64,000 nt of DNA, taken from NCBI RefSeq assembly GCF_017744675.1, contig NZ_JAGIAV010000004.1, positions 871,033-935,032 of the forward strand. Direction: 5' to 3'. This DNA is from Flavobacterium sp. Its GTDB lineage: Bacteria; Bacteroidota; Bacteroidia; Flavobacteriales; Flavobacteriaceae. The position numbers were made by a program, and so were the translations under genes. Shown in pieces: positions 1 to 7,998 of this stretch (position 1 is the stretch's first letter; each line of letters starts with the position of its first letter). Below the pieces are notes generated by a model. That model saw only the letters and a program-made list of their open reading frames with translations. It made no database searches and was not told the origin of the DNA.

Positions 1-407
1 AGGCATATCAAGCACTGGCTGGCGATATCAGCATTGGGGCTATCAGAAAGCCCTTTAAGGTTTTCCTTTGTCTGCGCCGTGAATACCTCTGGAAAATAGG
101 GCAGATATTTTAGGCTTATAATCAGCAGTTCCTCCTGATCGCTGTTCAAAAAATCATCAACCAGCCCGGCAGTTTTAAATCTGTTGGCCAGCATTCCCGT
201 TAAGGTCAGGTCAATGATAATTTTAAAGCAGGTGCGTCTTACATAGAGGCTTGGGGAGTTCTCAGCTCCCAAAAACAGAACATCGGACATCTCCAATGCG
301 CTTAACTGGCTGGCCTCATCACTGGTGTAAAAGTTATCTAAAAACAAAACCTGCTCAAAGATGCTTCCGGTTTTAAAAAGGTCTAAGTGCTTGTGATAAA
401 TATTCAT
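1..407 (-). CDS. Partial hypothetical alpha-helical protein, third gene of SMC-like operon
   Basis: The reading frame is open from an ATG at 407 down to the left edge, so only about the first 135 residues are visible. The start overlaps the stop of the SMC-like ATPase gene (TAATG), which implies translational coupling. The visible part is rich in leucine and acidic residues and looks like repeated amphipathic helices, possibly HEAT-like. There is no signal peptide and no recognisable catalytic motif. In ABC-three-component and Lamassu-type operons the partner genes sit directly beside the ATPase gene, so this could be the third component or effector, but that is inferred from position alone. 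Confidence 0.6.
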   Translation of the reverse strand, partial: MNIYHKHLDLFKTGSIFEQVLFLDNFYTSDEASQLSALEMSDVLFLGAENSPSLYVRRTCFKIIIDLTLTGMLANRFKTAGLVDDFLNSDQEELLIISLKYLPYFPEVFTAQTKENLKGLSDSPNADIASQCLIC

Positions 408-2563
408 TAAAAAACAAATTCGTCTGCGTTTTTCTTAAAAGTGCGCTTCTCATCAGTGATCTCCGAGAATTCCCTTAAAGCTGAGCCCACAAATATCTGC
501 AATTCATTTTCAAACCTGTCATTCACATTTTTAAAAATTTCCGCCAGGCCTTTAAGATGCTGGGGCACCATTTCTTCGCTTCCGGGTGAGTCAAATATCA
601 GAAAGCGCGGATGCCTTCCTAGACTGTGCTCAATATCGAGCTGTATCAGACTGAGATAAAAAGCCAGTTTTGCCCTGAGTTTTTCACCTTCGCTCAAATC
701 ATTAAAGCCGATCTGCACTTCATTCTGAGTGTAAATCAATTCATATTTTTCATTAATGCTGACTCTTGTTATGCTTTTTAAACCAAAGGCATTCACTTCT
801 TTGAGTATAAGTGTCTCCAGTTTTTCTAAAATATCCTGATTTAACTTGTTTCTTTTTTTCTCCAGTGAAGAGAGTGCAAACTCCAAAACAGCTCTTTTTA
901 GATTCAGGCTTTCAAACTCTTCTGAAACTGGACTGCTTTCGGCACGCCTTATTTCTTCAAGCTGGAAATCCAGAACAGCCTGCTCCTTTATAAGCTGTTC
1001 CTTCTTTTCGAGCTGCTCTTTGTTCTTTTCACGTTCTCTGCCTATCTGACCAATCTGTTCTTCTATTTCATTCATTCTTTTGTTGTCTGCTTCAACAGAA
1101 GGAAGCGAGGAAATTTTTTCATTGTAGTTTTCCACATTCTTTTTTGCCTCGCCAATCAGGACTTTTTTCTCATCCAGACTTTTAATTATTTTTTCCAGAC
1201 GCTGCTGATGCGTCGTAATTTCCTGCTGGATCTGAGCTGATTTCTGGGTAATTTCAGCCTGCTCTATCTTCTGATCCTTCGGTTCTTCCCCACACAGGCT
1301 GCAGATATGATTCTCTTTCTCCTTTTCCTTTTTAGACTCACTGACTGTGATCTCACAGTGAGGACAGGACTTTATATCCAGATTGGTAAAAAAGCTTTGG
1401 GACTGGATATAAAGCTCCATATTCAGCAACTGTCTGTGAAGCCTCACAATTTCAGCGTCCACTTTCTTCCGGTCACTCTTCAGGTTATCAGATTCATCTT
1501 CAATACGATTTTGTCTTGATTTTTCTGCCTGATAGGATTCTGTAAGCTCTCTATGCTCTTTTCTGACTCTGGCAACCCTTTGTTGAACCGCGGCATATTC
1601 CTCCATTAAAGGACGTTCCTGAAAAATGATTGCCGCATTCTGCGTTCCTGTTTGCAGTTCCGCTGTTACTTCCTTATACCTCTTCTCAAGTCCCGCTTTC
1701 AAAGATTTAGCACTATCAGCCTTTGTTCCGCTGACAAGCTTTAATTGTCCAAGACTGACATTCACGAGATCCTGCTGCACTTTTAGCATATTTATAGGAT
1801 AAGTGAGAGGCAGCCCCAGAACCATTTCGAAAATCTTTTTCCCCTGTAGCCCAATGCCTTCTTGTTCGAAGAATAAATGCTTATAATTGCTGGATTCCAG
1901 ATAAATTGATTTAAAATAGGTCGACCAGCTCAGACTTGAAGTATTTAGATCAACGGAATCCTTTGCGCTGTTTTTCTGGGTAAATTTTAGGACATAGTAT
2001 GAAAACTGCTCAAAAAAGAAACTCTGGAGTTTCTCTTCAAGTTCAATTGCGCTTCTAAAAGAAAATTCAACCTGTTTCTCCAGCGTATCGAGCTTAAATC
2101 CGCTTTTATAACTTTTATACTGGTCAATGCTAAAACGGTACAGGTTCCCCCTGTCGCGCCCGGTGCGATCAATATGACAGGTATAAGTCACTTTACCTAC
2201 GGTAAACTCCAGCAGAATTTCCTCTATCCAAGGCTTTATGTCTTTTTTGATGCTATCCTTTCCGGTAAGAGCAAATTTTATGATTTTGAATACTGTTGAT
2301 TTTCCTTTCTGGTTATCGGCAATCCAGATATTAATTCCGTTGTGAAAATGCTGGTCAAAGTTTAACGCAGCTCCGGAATTCCTTATCCCTGAAAAGACAA
2401 GCCTGTTCAGGCGGAGTGCTTTACCCACAGAAGCCGGACTGTCTTTGTTATAGCTTTCTTCCAAAAAAAGTATATCTTCTATTTCCTGAACAGATAATTT
2501 ATCCTCGAATTGTTTGTGCACGTAAGCAACAAAGTCCCTGTAATTAATATCTGTACTGCTCAT
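407..2563 (-). CDS. Rad50/SMC-like AAA ATPase, possible ABC-three-component or Lamassu-type defence ATPase
   Basis: This 718-residue protein has the SMC/Rad50 layout. A P-loop lies near residues 82-90 (ADNQKGKST, with alanine where the first glycycine is usual in GxxxxGK[ST]). Long charged coiled coils follow, interrupted near residues 399-431 by paired CxxC motifs (CPHC and CSLC) that resemble a zinc hook. The C-terminal ATPase half has a signature-like LSEGEKLR and a Walker B-like stretch FLIFDSPGSEE. Family members dimerise around DNA ends. The gene overlaps the upstream 216-residue gene by 4 bp (ATGA) and the downstream partial gene by 1 bp, so the three are one operon. A small partner plus an SMC ATPase plus a third protein is the usual arrangement of ABC-three-component and Lamassu defence loci. 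That assignment is an inference from layout; the ATPase family call is firm. Confidence 0.8.
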   Translation of the reverse strand: MSSTDINYRDFVAYVHKQFEDKLSVQEIEDILFLEESYNKDSPASVGKALRLNRLVFSGIRNSGAALNFDQHFHNGINIWIADNQKGKSTVFKIIKFALTGKDSIKKDIKPWIEEILLEFTVGKVTYTCHIDRTGRDRGNLYRFSIDQYKSYKSGFKLDTLEKQVEFSFRSAIELEEKLQSFFFEQFSYYVLKFTQKNSAKDSVDLNTSSLSWSTYFKSIYLESSNYKHLFFEQEGIGLQGKKIFEMVLGLPLTYPINMLKVQQDLVNVSLGQLKLVSGTKADSAKSLKAGLEKRYKEVTAELQTGTQNAAIIFQERPLMEEYAAVQQRVARVRKEHRELTESYQAEKSRQNRIEDESDNLKSDRKKVDAEIVRLHRQLLNMELYIQSQSFFTNLDIKSCPHCEITVSESKKEKEKENHICSLCGEEPKDQKIEQAEITQKSAQIQQEITTHQQRLEKIIKSLDEKKVLIGEAKKNVENYNEKISSLPSVEADNKRMNEIEEQIGQIGREREKNKEQLEKKEQLIKEQAVLDFQLEEIRRAESSPVSEEFESLNLKRAVLEFALSSLEKKRNKLNQDILEKLETLILKEVNAFGLKSITRVSINEKYELIYTQNEVQIGFNDLSEGEKLRAKLAFYLSLIQLDIEHSLGRHPRFLIFDSPGSEEMVPQHLKGLAEIFKNVNDRFENELQIFVGSALREFSEITDEKRTFKKNADEFVF

Positions 2564-3210
2564 AATAACTGTTTATTAAATCTTTGCTGGTATTCGTTCC
2601 TTACTCTTGCGTTTATATTCTGAATATGGCTCTTATAGGAGATATTGCTGTATTCTGCGTAATTATATTGTCTGGTTTTGAGCTGGGAGCCTGTAAAGTG
2701 TCCGAAATATTTTTTAATGAGTTCACATCTCTGGAAGTACCACTGCACTGCAGGAATTGTCTTCAGATGGCTTTCGATCCCTTCGGCACAGTAACGGGTA
2801 ACGTAATAATTTTTATCATATGTTTTTCCATCAGTTCTTCGTCTGCTTTCGTGTTTAAGAAAACCAATGCTGACATGAAATGCTACCGCTTCATCAATGC
2901 TTTCATAAGCCCCGTGGAAAAATTTTTCCATTTCTTCCACCCTTAACTGGGGTTCATTATTTAAATAAATGCCTTCAATAAGAGAACTTATTTCCTCTCT
3001 GGAAATAACATTATCGGTATCCATCAGATCCATGAGTTCCATTGAAAGGAAATCGGGATATCTGAGCAGAAAATCCAGCGCCTGAATTTTTATTTCAGTG
3101 CGGAATAGTCCAAAATATGGAGAACCGGCATCTTGGCTACGCTCGCAGAAAACATACAAGATTATTATGATGCGCAGCCTGTCCCTGTATTTTCTGAGAA
3201 AATCCTCCAT
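2560..3210 (-). CDS. Hypothetical protein, candidate middle component of the SMC-like operon
   Basis: This 216-residue soluble protein has no signal peptide or membrane segment. The N-terminal part (FLRKYRDRLRIIIILYVF) and the phrase LDFLLRYPDFL suggest a helical, winged-helix-like core, and the C-terminus is basic. It is the first gene of the three-gene minus-strand operon and overlaps the ATPase start by 4 bp (ATGA). Its size, position and coupling match the middle components of ABC-three-component systems, which bridge the ATPase and the effector. I do not recognise the family by a specific motif, so the role is inferred. Confidence 0.65.
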   Translation of the reverse strand: MEDFLRKYRDRLRIIIILYVFCERSQDAGSPYFGLFRTEIKIQALDFLLRYPDFLSMELMDLMDTDNVISREEISSLIEGIYLNNEPQLRVEEMEKFFHGAYESIDEAVAFHVSIGFLKHESRRRTDGKTYDKNYYVTRYCAEGIESHLKTIPAVQWYFQRCELIKKYFGHFTGSQLKTRQYNYAEYSNISYKSHIQNINARVRNEYQQRFNKQLL

Positions 3211-3396
3211 AAAATAAATAAATTACAAATAGTGTTTTTAAATAAATTAAGATTTTTCGCTAATATATAAATTATTGTCTATGTATTTAAGAATTAAATG
3301 CGCAATAAATGACACCAGATCGAATGCCCAGTTTGAAAAAAGCGTAATTAAAAAGGATGCTATTCGGAGATAGGGCGCCTAAACTCCATAATAAAC

Positions 3397-3420
3397 TGAA
3401 GGCGCTACAAAGCGCCTTCA
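3397..3420 (-). terminator. Probable intrinsic terminator of radC
   Basis: A perfect 9-bp inverted repeat (TGAAGGCGC / GCGCCTTCA, loop of six) overlaps the last codons and stop of the radC-like gene. Read on the minus strand it is followed by a T-rich but interrupted tail (GTTTATTATGG), so termination may be weak. Confidence 0.5.
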
Positions 3421-3884
3421 TCAACAAAGGAATAATATGTTTCCTGAGTAATAATGAGATGATCCATGAGTGTGATATCCATAATTTTGCCTGCTTCTCT
3501 AACTTTTCTGGTAATCTGCATGTCAGCTTCAGAAGGCTTTACCTGTCCTGAGGGATGGTTGTGAATCATGATGATCGATACGGCATTTGCCTTAAGGGCC
3601 GCTGCAAATATCATCCTTAAGTCTACCGAGGTGCCGGCAATTCCTCCCGAGGATACTTCATACATGCCCAATACCCTATTGGACTGGTTCAAAAGCAGGA
3701 TCTTGAACTCCTCGAAAAACTCAATCGTATCGGGATTCCAGCATTGGAGCGCCAATTGATAAACCGTTTTGGAAGATTTGATATAAGGTCTTTCCGAAGC
3801 TTTCACTTTGGTCTTGTAGATAAGCTGGATCTCTGCTACGTGATTCCATTTCTGAAGTGTTTTTGAAGTTTCCATGATTTCCAA
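3405..3884 (-). CDS. radC: RadC-family JAB/JAMM-domain protein
   Basis: This 159-residue protein is the short RadC form common on Bacteroidetes mobile elements, lacking an N-terminal helix-hairpin-helix. The JAMM-like metal site is visible as H108-N-H110-P-S-G, then S118 and D121, with the possible general acid E76 in YEVSSGG. The family is metalloprotease-like and was historically called a DNA repair protein; the actual substrate is unproven. The gene lies downstream of the ssb/pcfK/pcfJ block on the same strand, the usual place for radC in ICEs. The 213 bp between it and pcfJ hold no gene. Confidence 0.9.
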   Translation of the reverse strand: MEIMETSKTLQKWNHVAEIQLIYKTKVKASERPYIKSSKTVYQLALQCWNPDTIEFFEEFKILLLNQSNRVLGMYEVSSGGIAGTSVDLRMIFAAALKANAVSIIMIHNHPSGQVKPSEADMQITRKVREAGKIMDITLMDHLIITQETYYSFVDEGAL

Positions 3885-4083
3885 GTTTTAAGATTAATAA
3901 TGGAACCTGAACCGGGAATGAGAAAGCGAGCGAAAAAAGCAACGCAATAAAGCAGGTTTTTCCGCCTGCATTTATGGGGGAATTTTTTTCAGCGAACCGC
4001 CTTTCCTTCCCGAACTTTGTTTCGGAATTAAGCTGAACCCTGAAACAATACCCCCTATAAGTGTCTGCTCGCCGATATAGCAC

Positions 4084-4110
4084 AAAAAAGCCGAAAACTA
4101 AGTTTCGGCT
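4084..4110 (-). terminator. Intrinsic terminator of the ssb-pcfK-pcfJ operon
   Basis: The inverted repeat AGCCGAAA / TTTCGGCT has a 6-nt loop and, on the minus strand, is followed directly by six T residues. The stem overlaps the last codons and stop of the pcfJ-like gene, which is typical of a tight operon end. Confidence 0.8.
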
Positions 4111-5414
4111 CTTTCTTCTTTTTTACTTTTTAATCGGTTCTTAATCTGATAGAGATTCTGATTTAGAAGCTTTAAAATCTGCTTGTGATGCGGGGAATTC
4201 TTGTTTTTGTCTCCCCTGCATTGCACAACTTCAAGCGAGGGAAGCGCCACCTCAATGGTCTCGATAGGTTTGTTCTCAAATCTAGCCGACAGGATAAGCG
4301 AGTTTCTCTTTTTGTAGTATTCGTTGGCAAATACGCAGTGTCGGAGCATATCGCCCTGCTCGAGAAAATCATGCACGCTTTCCATCACGCAGATAGATAG
4401 ATTCTCCTTTGTAAACTCCAATCCGAAAAACTGCTTCTTCTGCTCTTCGTAGGCAATCTGCGCCTGCTGTATTTCTTGGCGAAGTTCTTTTATATGCTTA
4501 CGCCTTTGGATGATACGTTTTTTCTCCACAAGCCTGTCGTGCAACTCTTCCAAATTTTCGGGGCATACCAAATCGGCATTGTTCAAATCCTTTTTGAACC
4601 ATCTGAGCAGGGAGATGTAATCTTCCCAAAGCGAAAAATCCTTTACCTTGTAATTGTTTTTAATGCAGGTTTTGACCGCCTGCCAGTTCTCCCTGATGTG
4701 CTGTGAGTGCGAGGTGAGATAATGGGCAAGAAAATCGGTCTGCCCTGTCTTAAGTAGCGTTTCCGCATGGGAATCTTTCAAAAGAGCCGTAAACAATACC
4801 TGAGGCGCTATTCCGTAGAAACTTCCTTTGAAGCCATTCCTTTTCAACACAGAAATCGCTTTTGAAGACGGATAGACCTTATAGGGATTGATGCGGTATT
4901 TGGGAGAAAACTCAAAACTTTTCGGGCGTATTTCAAGGGGGCTGTAATATTTCCATGCATCATAAGCCTGCGAGAAAACATTGGTGCCGAGCGAGAGCGT
5001 GCGCGCCTCCCCTTTCTCGTTTATCCAATGCTGCATCACTTCCTTGTGATAGTAGGTCGGCATGCATTTCTTTTTCATATTCTTGTGCGAGCAGATGATG
5101 CGCACCACCTGAAATCCACCGCAAATATCCAAAACAGCAAAGTACTCGATTTCCTTGAAATGCACCTGATTGCACTGCTGCATTTTCAGCTTTCCATTAC
5201 ACTGGGTACAGCTAATATATTTTTTACAGGATGCTTTCTGCGCATCAGGCTTCCAAGCATGGGCGCAGTCAAGGCAGTGGAATTTCCCCCGTGAGAGCAC
5301 GCCCCATTTGATGAAAATGTTCTTCTCTGCCCAAACCTGAATCTTCTGCGGTACTGGGGCGAGGGTTGCGCTAAGGGAAGTTATCTGCTTTTCGATGATG
5401 GTTTTCGGTATCAT
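4098..5414 (-). CDS. PcfJ-like protein of mobile elements
   Basis: This 438-residue protein resembles the PcfJ domain family found on conjugative plasmids and ICEs. The N-terminus carries a cysteine cluster, C47/C50 (CLDC), C63, C69/C72 (CTQC) and C81, which probably forms zinc ribbons. A basic coiled-coil stretch (residues about 290-330) precedes a C-terminal region with FLEQGDMLRHCV and RFENKPIETIEV, typical of the PcfJ domain. The role is unknown; PcfJ was named from the Enterococcus pCF10 transfer region. It overlaps the pcfK-like gene by 4 bp (ATGA), so the two are translationally coupled. The annotation is firm for the family and open for the function. Confidence 0.85.
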   Translation of the reverse strand: MIPKTIIEKQITSLSATLAPVPQKIQVWAEKNIFIKWGVLSRGKFHCLDCAHAWKPDAQKASCKKYISCTQCNGKLKMQQCNQVHFKEIEYFAVLDICGGFQVVRIICSHKNMKKKCMPTYYHKEVMQHWINEKGEARTLSLGTNVFSQAYDAWKYYSPLEIRPKSFEFSPKYRINPYKVYPSSKAISVLKRNGFKGSFYGIAPQVLFTALLKDSHAETLLKTGQTDFLAHYLTSHSQHIRENWQAVKTCIKNNYKVKDFSLWEDYISLLRWFKKDLNNADLVCPENLEELHDRLVEKKRIIQRRKHIKELRQEIQQAQIAYEEQKKQFFGLEFTKENLSICVMESVHDFLEQGDMLRHCVFANEYYKKRNSLILSARFENKPIETIEVALPSLEVVQCRGDKNKNSPHHKQILKLLNQNLYQIKNRLKSKKEERAET

Positions 5415-5791
5415 AGGTCAAAGAGTGTAAGGGTTTTCGATTCGGGTTTTGGAGCAGTAACCTCCGTTTTTGAAACGGCGGTTTTCTGCACAGCTTCGGG
5501 AGCGGAAGTGAACAAATCAGCCACAGCAGGCTCTTTGGCTACAACTCTGCAGTTTACGGGCTGAGGCTGTCCGATGCTGTCATCGGTATAATATTTGACC
5601 GCCATGTCGAATATTTCCTGATTGTCAAAGGCACACAGTCCCGTTTTTTTCACTTCGCCGAAAATGTAATTGCAACAGCTTTCCAAGTTTTTGGACTGCT
5701 TGGAGAAGTCCTTTGCAAATACGGCATCGGCAAGGGCGGTCTGATTGAGATAGTTTTCTATGGCGCTCTTAAAGTTTTCTGAAGCTTTCAT
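5411..5791 (-). CDS. PcfK-like protein
   Basis: This 126-residue acidic protein begins MKASENFKSAIENYLNQ and has one compact helical domain (about residues 1-75). A proline/threonine-rich linker and a short C-terminal motif ending TLFDL follow. That matches PcfK-like proteins, which sit directly upstream of pcfJ in Bacteroidetes ICEs. The LFDL tail resembles short peptides that bind partner proteins such as sliding clamps, but this is only a resemblance. Coupled to pcfJ by a 4-bp overlap. Confidence 0.8.
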   Translation of the reverse strand: MKASENFKSAIENYLNQTALADAVFAKDFSKQSKNLESCCNYIFGEVKKTGLCAFDNQEIFDMAVKYYTDDSIGQPQPVNCRVVAKEPAVADLFTSAPEAVQKTAVSKTEVTAPKPESKTLTLFDL

Positions 5792-5820
5792 AAGGGAGAT
5801 TTAAGATTATACAAATAGCC

Positions 5821-6180
5821 TTATTCAAAAGAGGTTCTGTAGATGTCATAGCAGTACTCCTCAAAACAGAGCCAGCACATAAATGTGTAGTGAGGCAGAC
5901 CGTATCTGTCTTTTACCGCTTCGCCAAGGGAATCTTCGATTTCTTTTCTGATGTCTTCCAAATCATCCAAATGCTCGATATAGAATCTTTTGCAGTCGGC
6001 GTGATAGATAAACTGGGATATCATACCGCTGATGCATCCCCCTCTCTGCATGTCTTCAAGGAATGCTTTCAGCTTTTCTTTTTTTGTTCCGTCATAAGAC
6101 TGCATCTCAGTAAGGATTATCTTTTTGAATGCATCGTGAAGGTCATACTCGGCGTATGTTGATTTTTCCAAGGCTTTCAT
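5821..6180 (-). CDS. Small conserved ICE protein (DUF7222-like)
   Basis: This 119-residue acidic soluble protein sits between ssb and pcfK. Visible features are the GGCISGMISQFIYH segment near the middle and an aromatic/cysteine-rich C-terminus (HYTFMCWLCFEEYCYDIY). From memory it matches a conserved family found at this place in flavobacterial ICEs (DUF7222), with no known function. It is 29 bp upstream of pcfK and 35 bp downstream of ssb, so it is very likely co-transcribed with them. Confidence 0.7.
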   Translation of the reverse strand: MKALEKSTYAEYDLHDAFKKIILTEMQSYDGTKKEKLKAFLEDMQRGGCISGMISQFIYHADCKRFYIEHLDDLEDIRKEIEDSLGEAVKDRYGLPHYTFMCWLCFEEYCYDIYRTSFE

Positions 6181-6215
6181 AACTCGTTTCTTTAGGCTTA
6201 TACATTTGATTGGAA

Positions 6216-6605
6216 TTAAAAAGGCAGGTCGTCAGGCTGTTCCTTTCTGTTCTTTTTTGCAGGAGACGACTGCTCTTGCAAGGCCTGCGCATCAGAGACA
6301 AACACCAGTATTTTGATGTTGCTTGTGTGAAAAGTAAGGCTTGCCATAGCTTTGCCCTCAGAATTGAGATAGGCATTAACCCCTACACGTCCGAAAAGTT
6401 CCACCAGTGCGCCTTTTTTGAGCCACTGCGCAACACCCGAGCTGAGCCAGTACGAGCAGTCGATATAAGTGACTATTTTTACCGTTTCGGCGCTTCCTTT
6501 GGCTTTGTAGCTGTCATTGACTGCAATTGAAAAATTTACCACCTCCCTGTCGTTGGCTGTTTTGGCAACAACTGCATCTCTTGTTAATCGTCCTGTGATT
6601 TCCAT
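6216..6605 (-). CDS. ssb: Single-stranded DNA-binding protein
   Basis: This 129-residue protein has the SSB OB-fold pattern. The N-terminus is MEITGRLTRDAVV, followed by the conserved NFSIAVND and WLKKGALVELFGRV segments. The acidic tail ends DDLPF, the hallmark tip that recruits repair and replication partners. It is shorter than chromosomal SSB, as is usual for ICE-borne copies. It would coat the transferred single strand during conjugation. It is the first gene of the minus-strand block that runs to pcfJ. No clear Bacteroidetes promoter was found upstream. Confidence 0.95.
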   Translation of the reverse strand: MEITGRLTRDAVVAKTANDREVVNFSIAVNDSYKAKGSAETVKIVTYIDCSYWLSSGVAQWLKKGALVELFGRVGVNAYLNSEGKAMASLTFHTSNIKILVFVSDAQALQEQSSPAKKNRKEQPDDLPF

Positions 6606-7082
6606 GATTTCTAAATTTTAAATGATTACTGTTTTTAAAATTCTTTTCCCCCTGCCTTTCCCAAACAATTGTTTTCAAAAGAAAAAACGGAAAAAAAGAA
6701 AGCAAGAATAAAGCGGGCATCAAGGATACGGAGGGCTATAAGTCCCGAAGGGCGGCATGGCCGTTATGCGCCTGCAGGATCCGGCGCACGCTAACTTGGC
6801 TGCCTTTTTATCCGTTTCGAATGAAAACAGGCCTTAATTCATCCAAAAAGAACAAAAAATTATGTATTGCGTTTGAAGATGAATCTAAAGCTGAAGTGAA
6901 GCAGATCAAAAAAGAGCAGAAATCGAAAAGAAGCAATTTGCAGAAATCGAGTTATAAATAAAATACGCTACAAATTGATTTATAAGAAGTTAAAAACAGA
7001 ATGCGGAAACGCCTGATTATAAAGAAAATATAAAATATTTTACTTTTTTTTATAAAATATTTAGCATGTAGAGTAAACAAAT
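6606..7082. other. Intergenic region upstream of ssb
   Basis: There is no credible gene in these 477 bp. The stretch 6715-6815 is GC-richer than its surroundings and contains the inverted repeat TGCGCC / GGCGCA with a 10-nt spacer (near 6765-6790). Such sequences occur upstream of ssb in related elements, from memory, and could be a regulatory or replication site. Downstream the DNA becomes AT-rich and featureless. Confidence 0.4.
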
Positions 7083-7379
7083 ATGCCTTGTGAAGCGTAT
7101 AATATAAAAAATCGTTATATGTTAAAAGAAATTGAAAATACAGAAACTGAGCTGGATCGTCTAATTCAAAGAATCCACGAACTCAGCGATGGCAGGATAA
7201 ACACCATAAGCATACTTGCATATTGGAACAAGGAAAAAAAAATACATATTGAATTCTTTGAAGGAGAAGGCTTAGATATGATTAAAAGTCCAAATGGAGA
7301 TTGGGAATTATTAGAAAGCAGCAATAGCAATTGGAAATCTATTGCCCGTAGCTTATCCATTGAGAAGATTTTGAAATAG
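7083..7379 (+). CDS. Hypothetical protein
   Basis: This is a 98-residue acidic soluble protein with an N-terminal helix rich in E/L followed by a likely small beta sheet (NTISILAYWNKEKKIHIEFFE). The ATG at 7119 (MLKEIENTE) is an equally good start and would give 86 residues. No family is recognised. It lies alone between the ssb block and the repeat protein and may be accessory cargo. Confidence 0.6.
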   Translation: MPCEAYNIKNRYMLKEIENTETELDRLIQRIHELSDGRINTISILAYWNKEKKIHIEFFEGEGLDMIKSPNGDWELLESSNSNWKSIARSLSIEKILK

Positions 7380-7410
7380 AATACTTAACTATACATTTCA
7401 TATTTTCATA

Positions 7411-7445
7411 TTTGCAGATTTGCAGATTTGCAGATTTGCAGATTT
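7411..7445. repeat. Short tandem repeat, 8 bp x about 4
   Basis: Four perfect tandem copies of TTTGCAGA plus a partial fifth lie in the AT-rich gap between two small genes. This is a typical slippage-prone microsatellite. Confidence 0.9.
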
Positions 7446-7577
7446 AAATCTCTGAAAGGAAATAATTAATTTTAAAAAGATATTTCGGCATAAATTCTTA
7501 CTTTCGTAAGTAGATGCAGAATAAAAAGATATCACTGATTAATACTTTAATTTATTAATTTATTAACTTATTTGTTT

Positions 7578-7937
7578 ATGCCAGATATAACGTATCATAA
7601 AAACGGAAAAATTGCGTGGAACGGCCCTACTGCCTATCATGATAATGGAAAACTTGCCTGGAGCGGATCAACAGCTTATCATGCTAATGGAAAAATTGCA
7701 TGGACGGGATCTACAGCTTATCACGATAATGGCAAATTAGCCTGGAGCGGGGTTACAGCTTATCATGCAAATGGTAAATTGGCTCTGAGCGGGTCGATAA
7801 CTTATTTTGATAACGGTAAAATTGAAAGTACCGGAAATCCGGATCCTCATGTAGATTTCCTATTGGGACCTGAAATAAAGTTTATTGGGCGTGTAAATAA
7901 ACCCCAATTATTTGTACTGGGAAAACAGGTAGTCTAA
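7578..7937 (+). CDS. MORN/YwqK-like repeat protein
   Basis: The protein has 119 residues from the ATG at 7578. About two-thirds of it is six tandem 14-residue units of the form TAYHxNGKLAWSGS (residues about 3-86). The first and last units are degenerate and the four inner ones nearly identical. The G-K-aromatic periodicity resembles MORN and YwqK-type repeats, which form elongated beta hairpins. The C-terminal 35 residues (FLLGPEIKFIGRVNKP) are non-repetitive. There is no signal peptide. YwqK-like proteins have been described as antitoxins or immunity-like partners, but no toxin is adjacent. The 42-bp DNA periodicity makes copy-number variation likely. Confidence 0.8.
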   Translation: MPDITYHKNGKIAWNGPTAYHDNGKLAWSGSTAYHANGKIAWTGSTAYHDNGKLAWSGVTAYHANGKLALSGSITYFDNGKIESTGNPDPHVDFLLGPEIKFIGRVNKPQLFVLGKQVV

Positions 7938-7998
7938 AGATATAACCTGCTTAAAGCTATTCGATTGCACCCAGAAGGCTTGCTTGATACTGCACTTA

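Noticed and set aside
7083..7445. Toxin gene paired with the YwqK-like repeat protein
   Set aside because: The upstream 98-residue protein has no toxin motif and the 200-bp gap with its own short repeats argues against a two-gene unit.
7411..7445. CRISPR-like repeat
   Set aside because: The copies are 8 bp and contiguous, with no spacers and no cas genes anywhere in the window.
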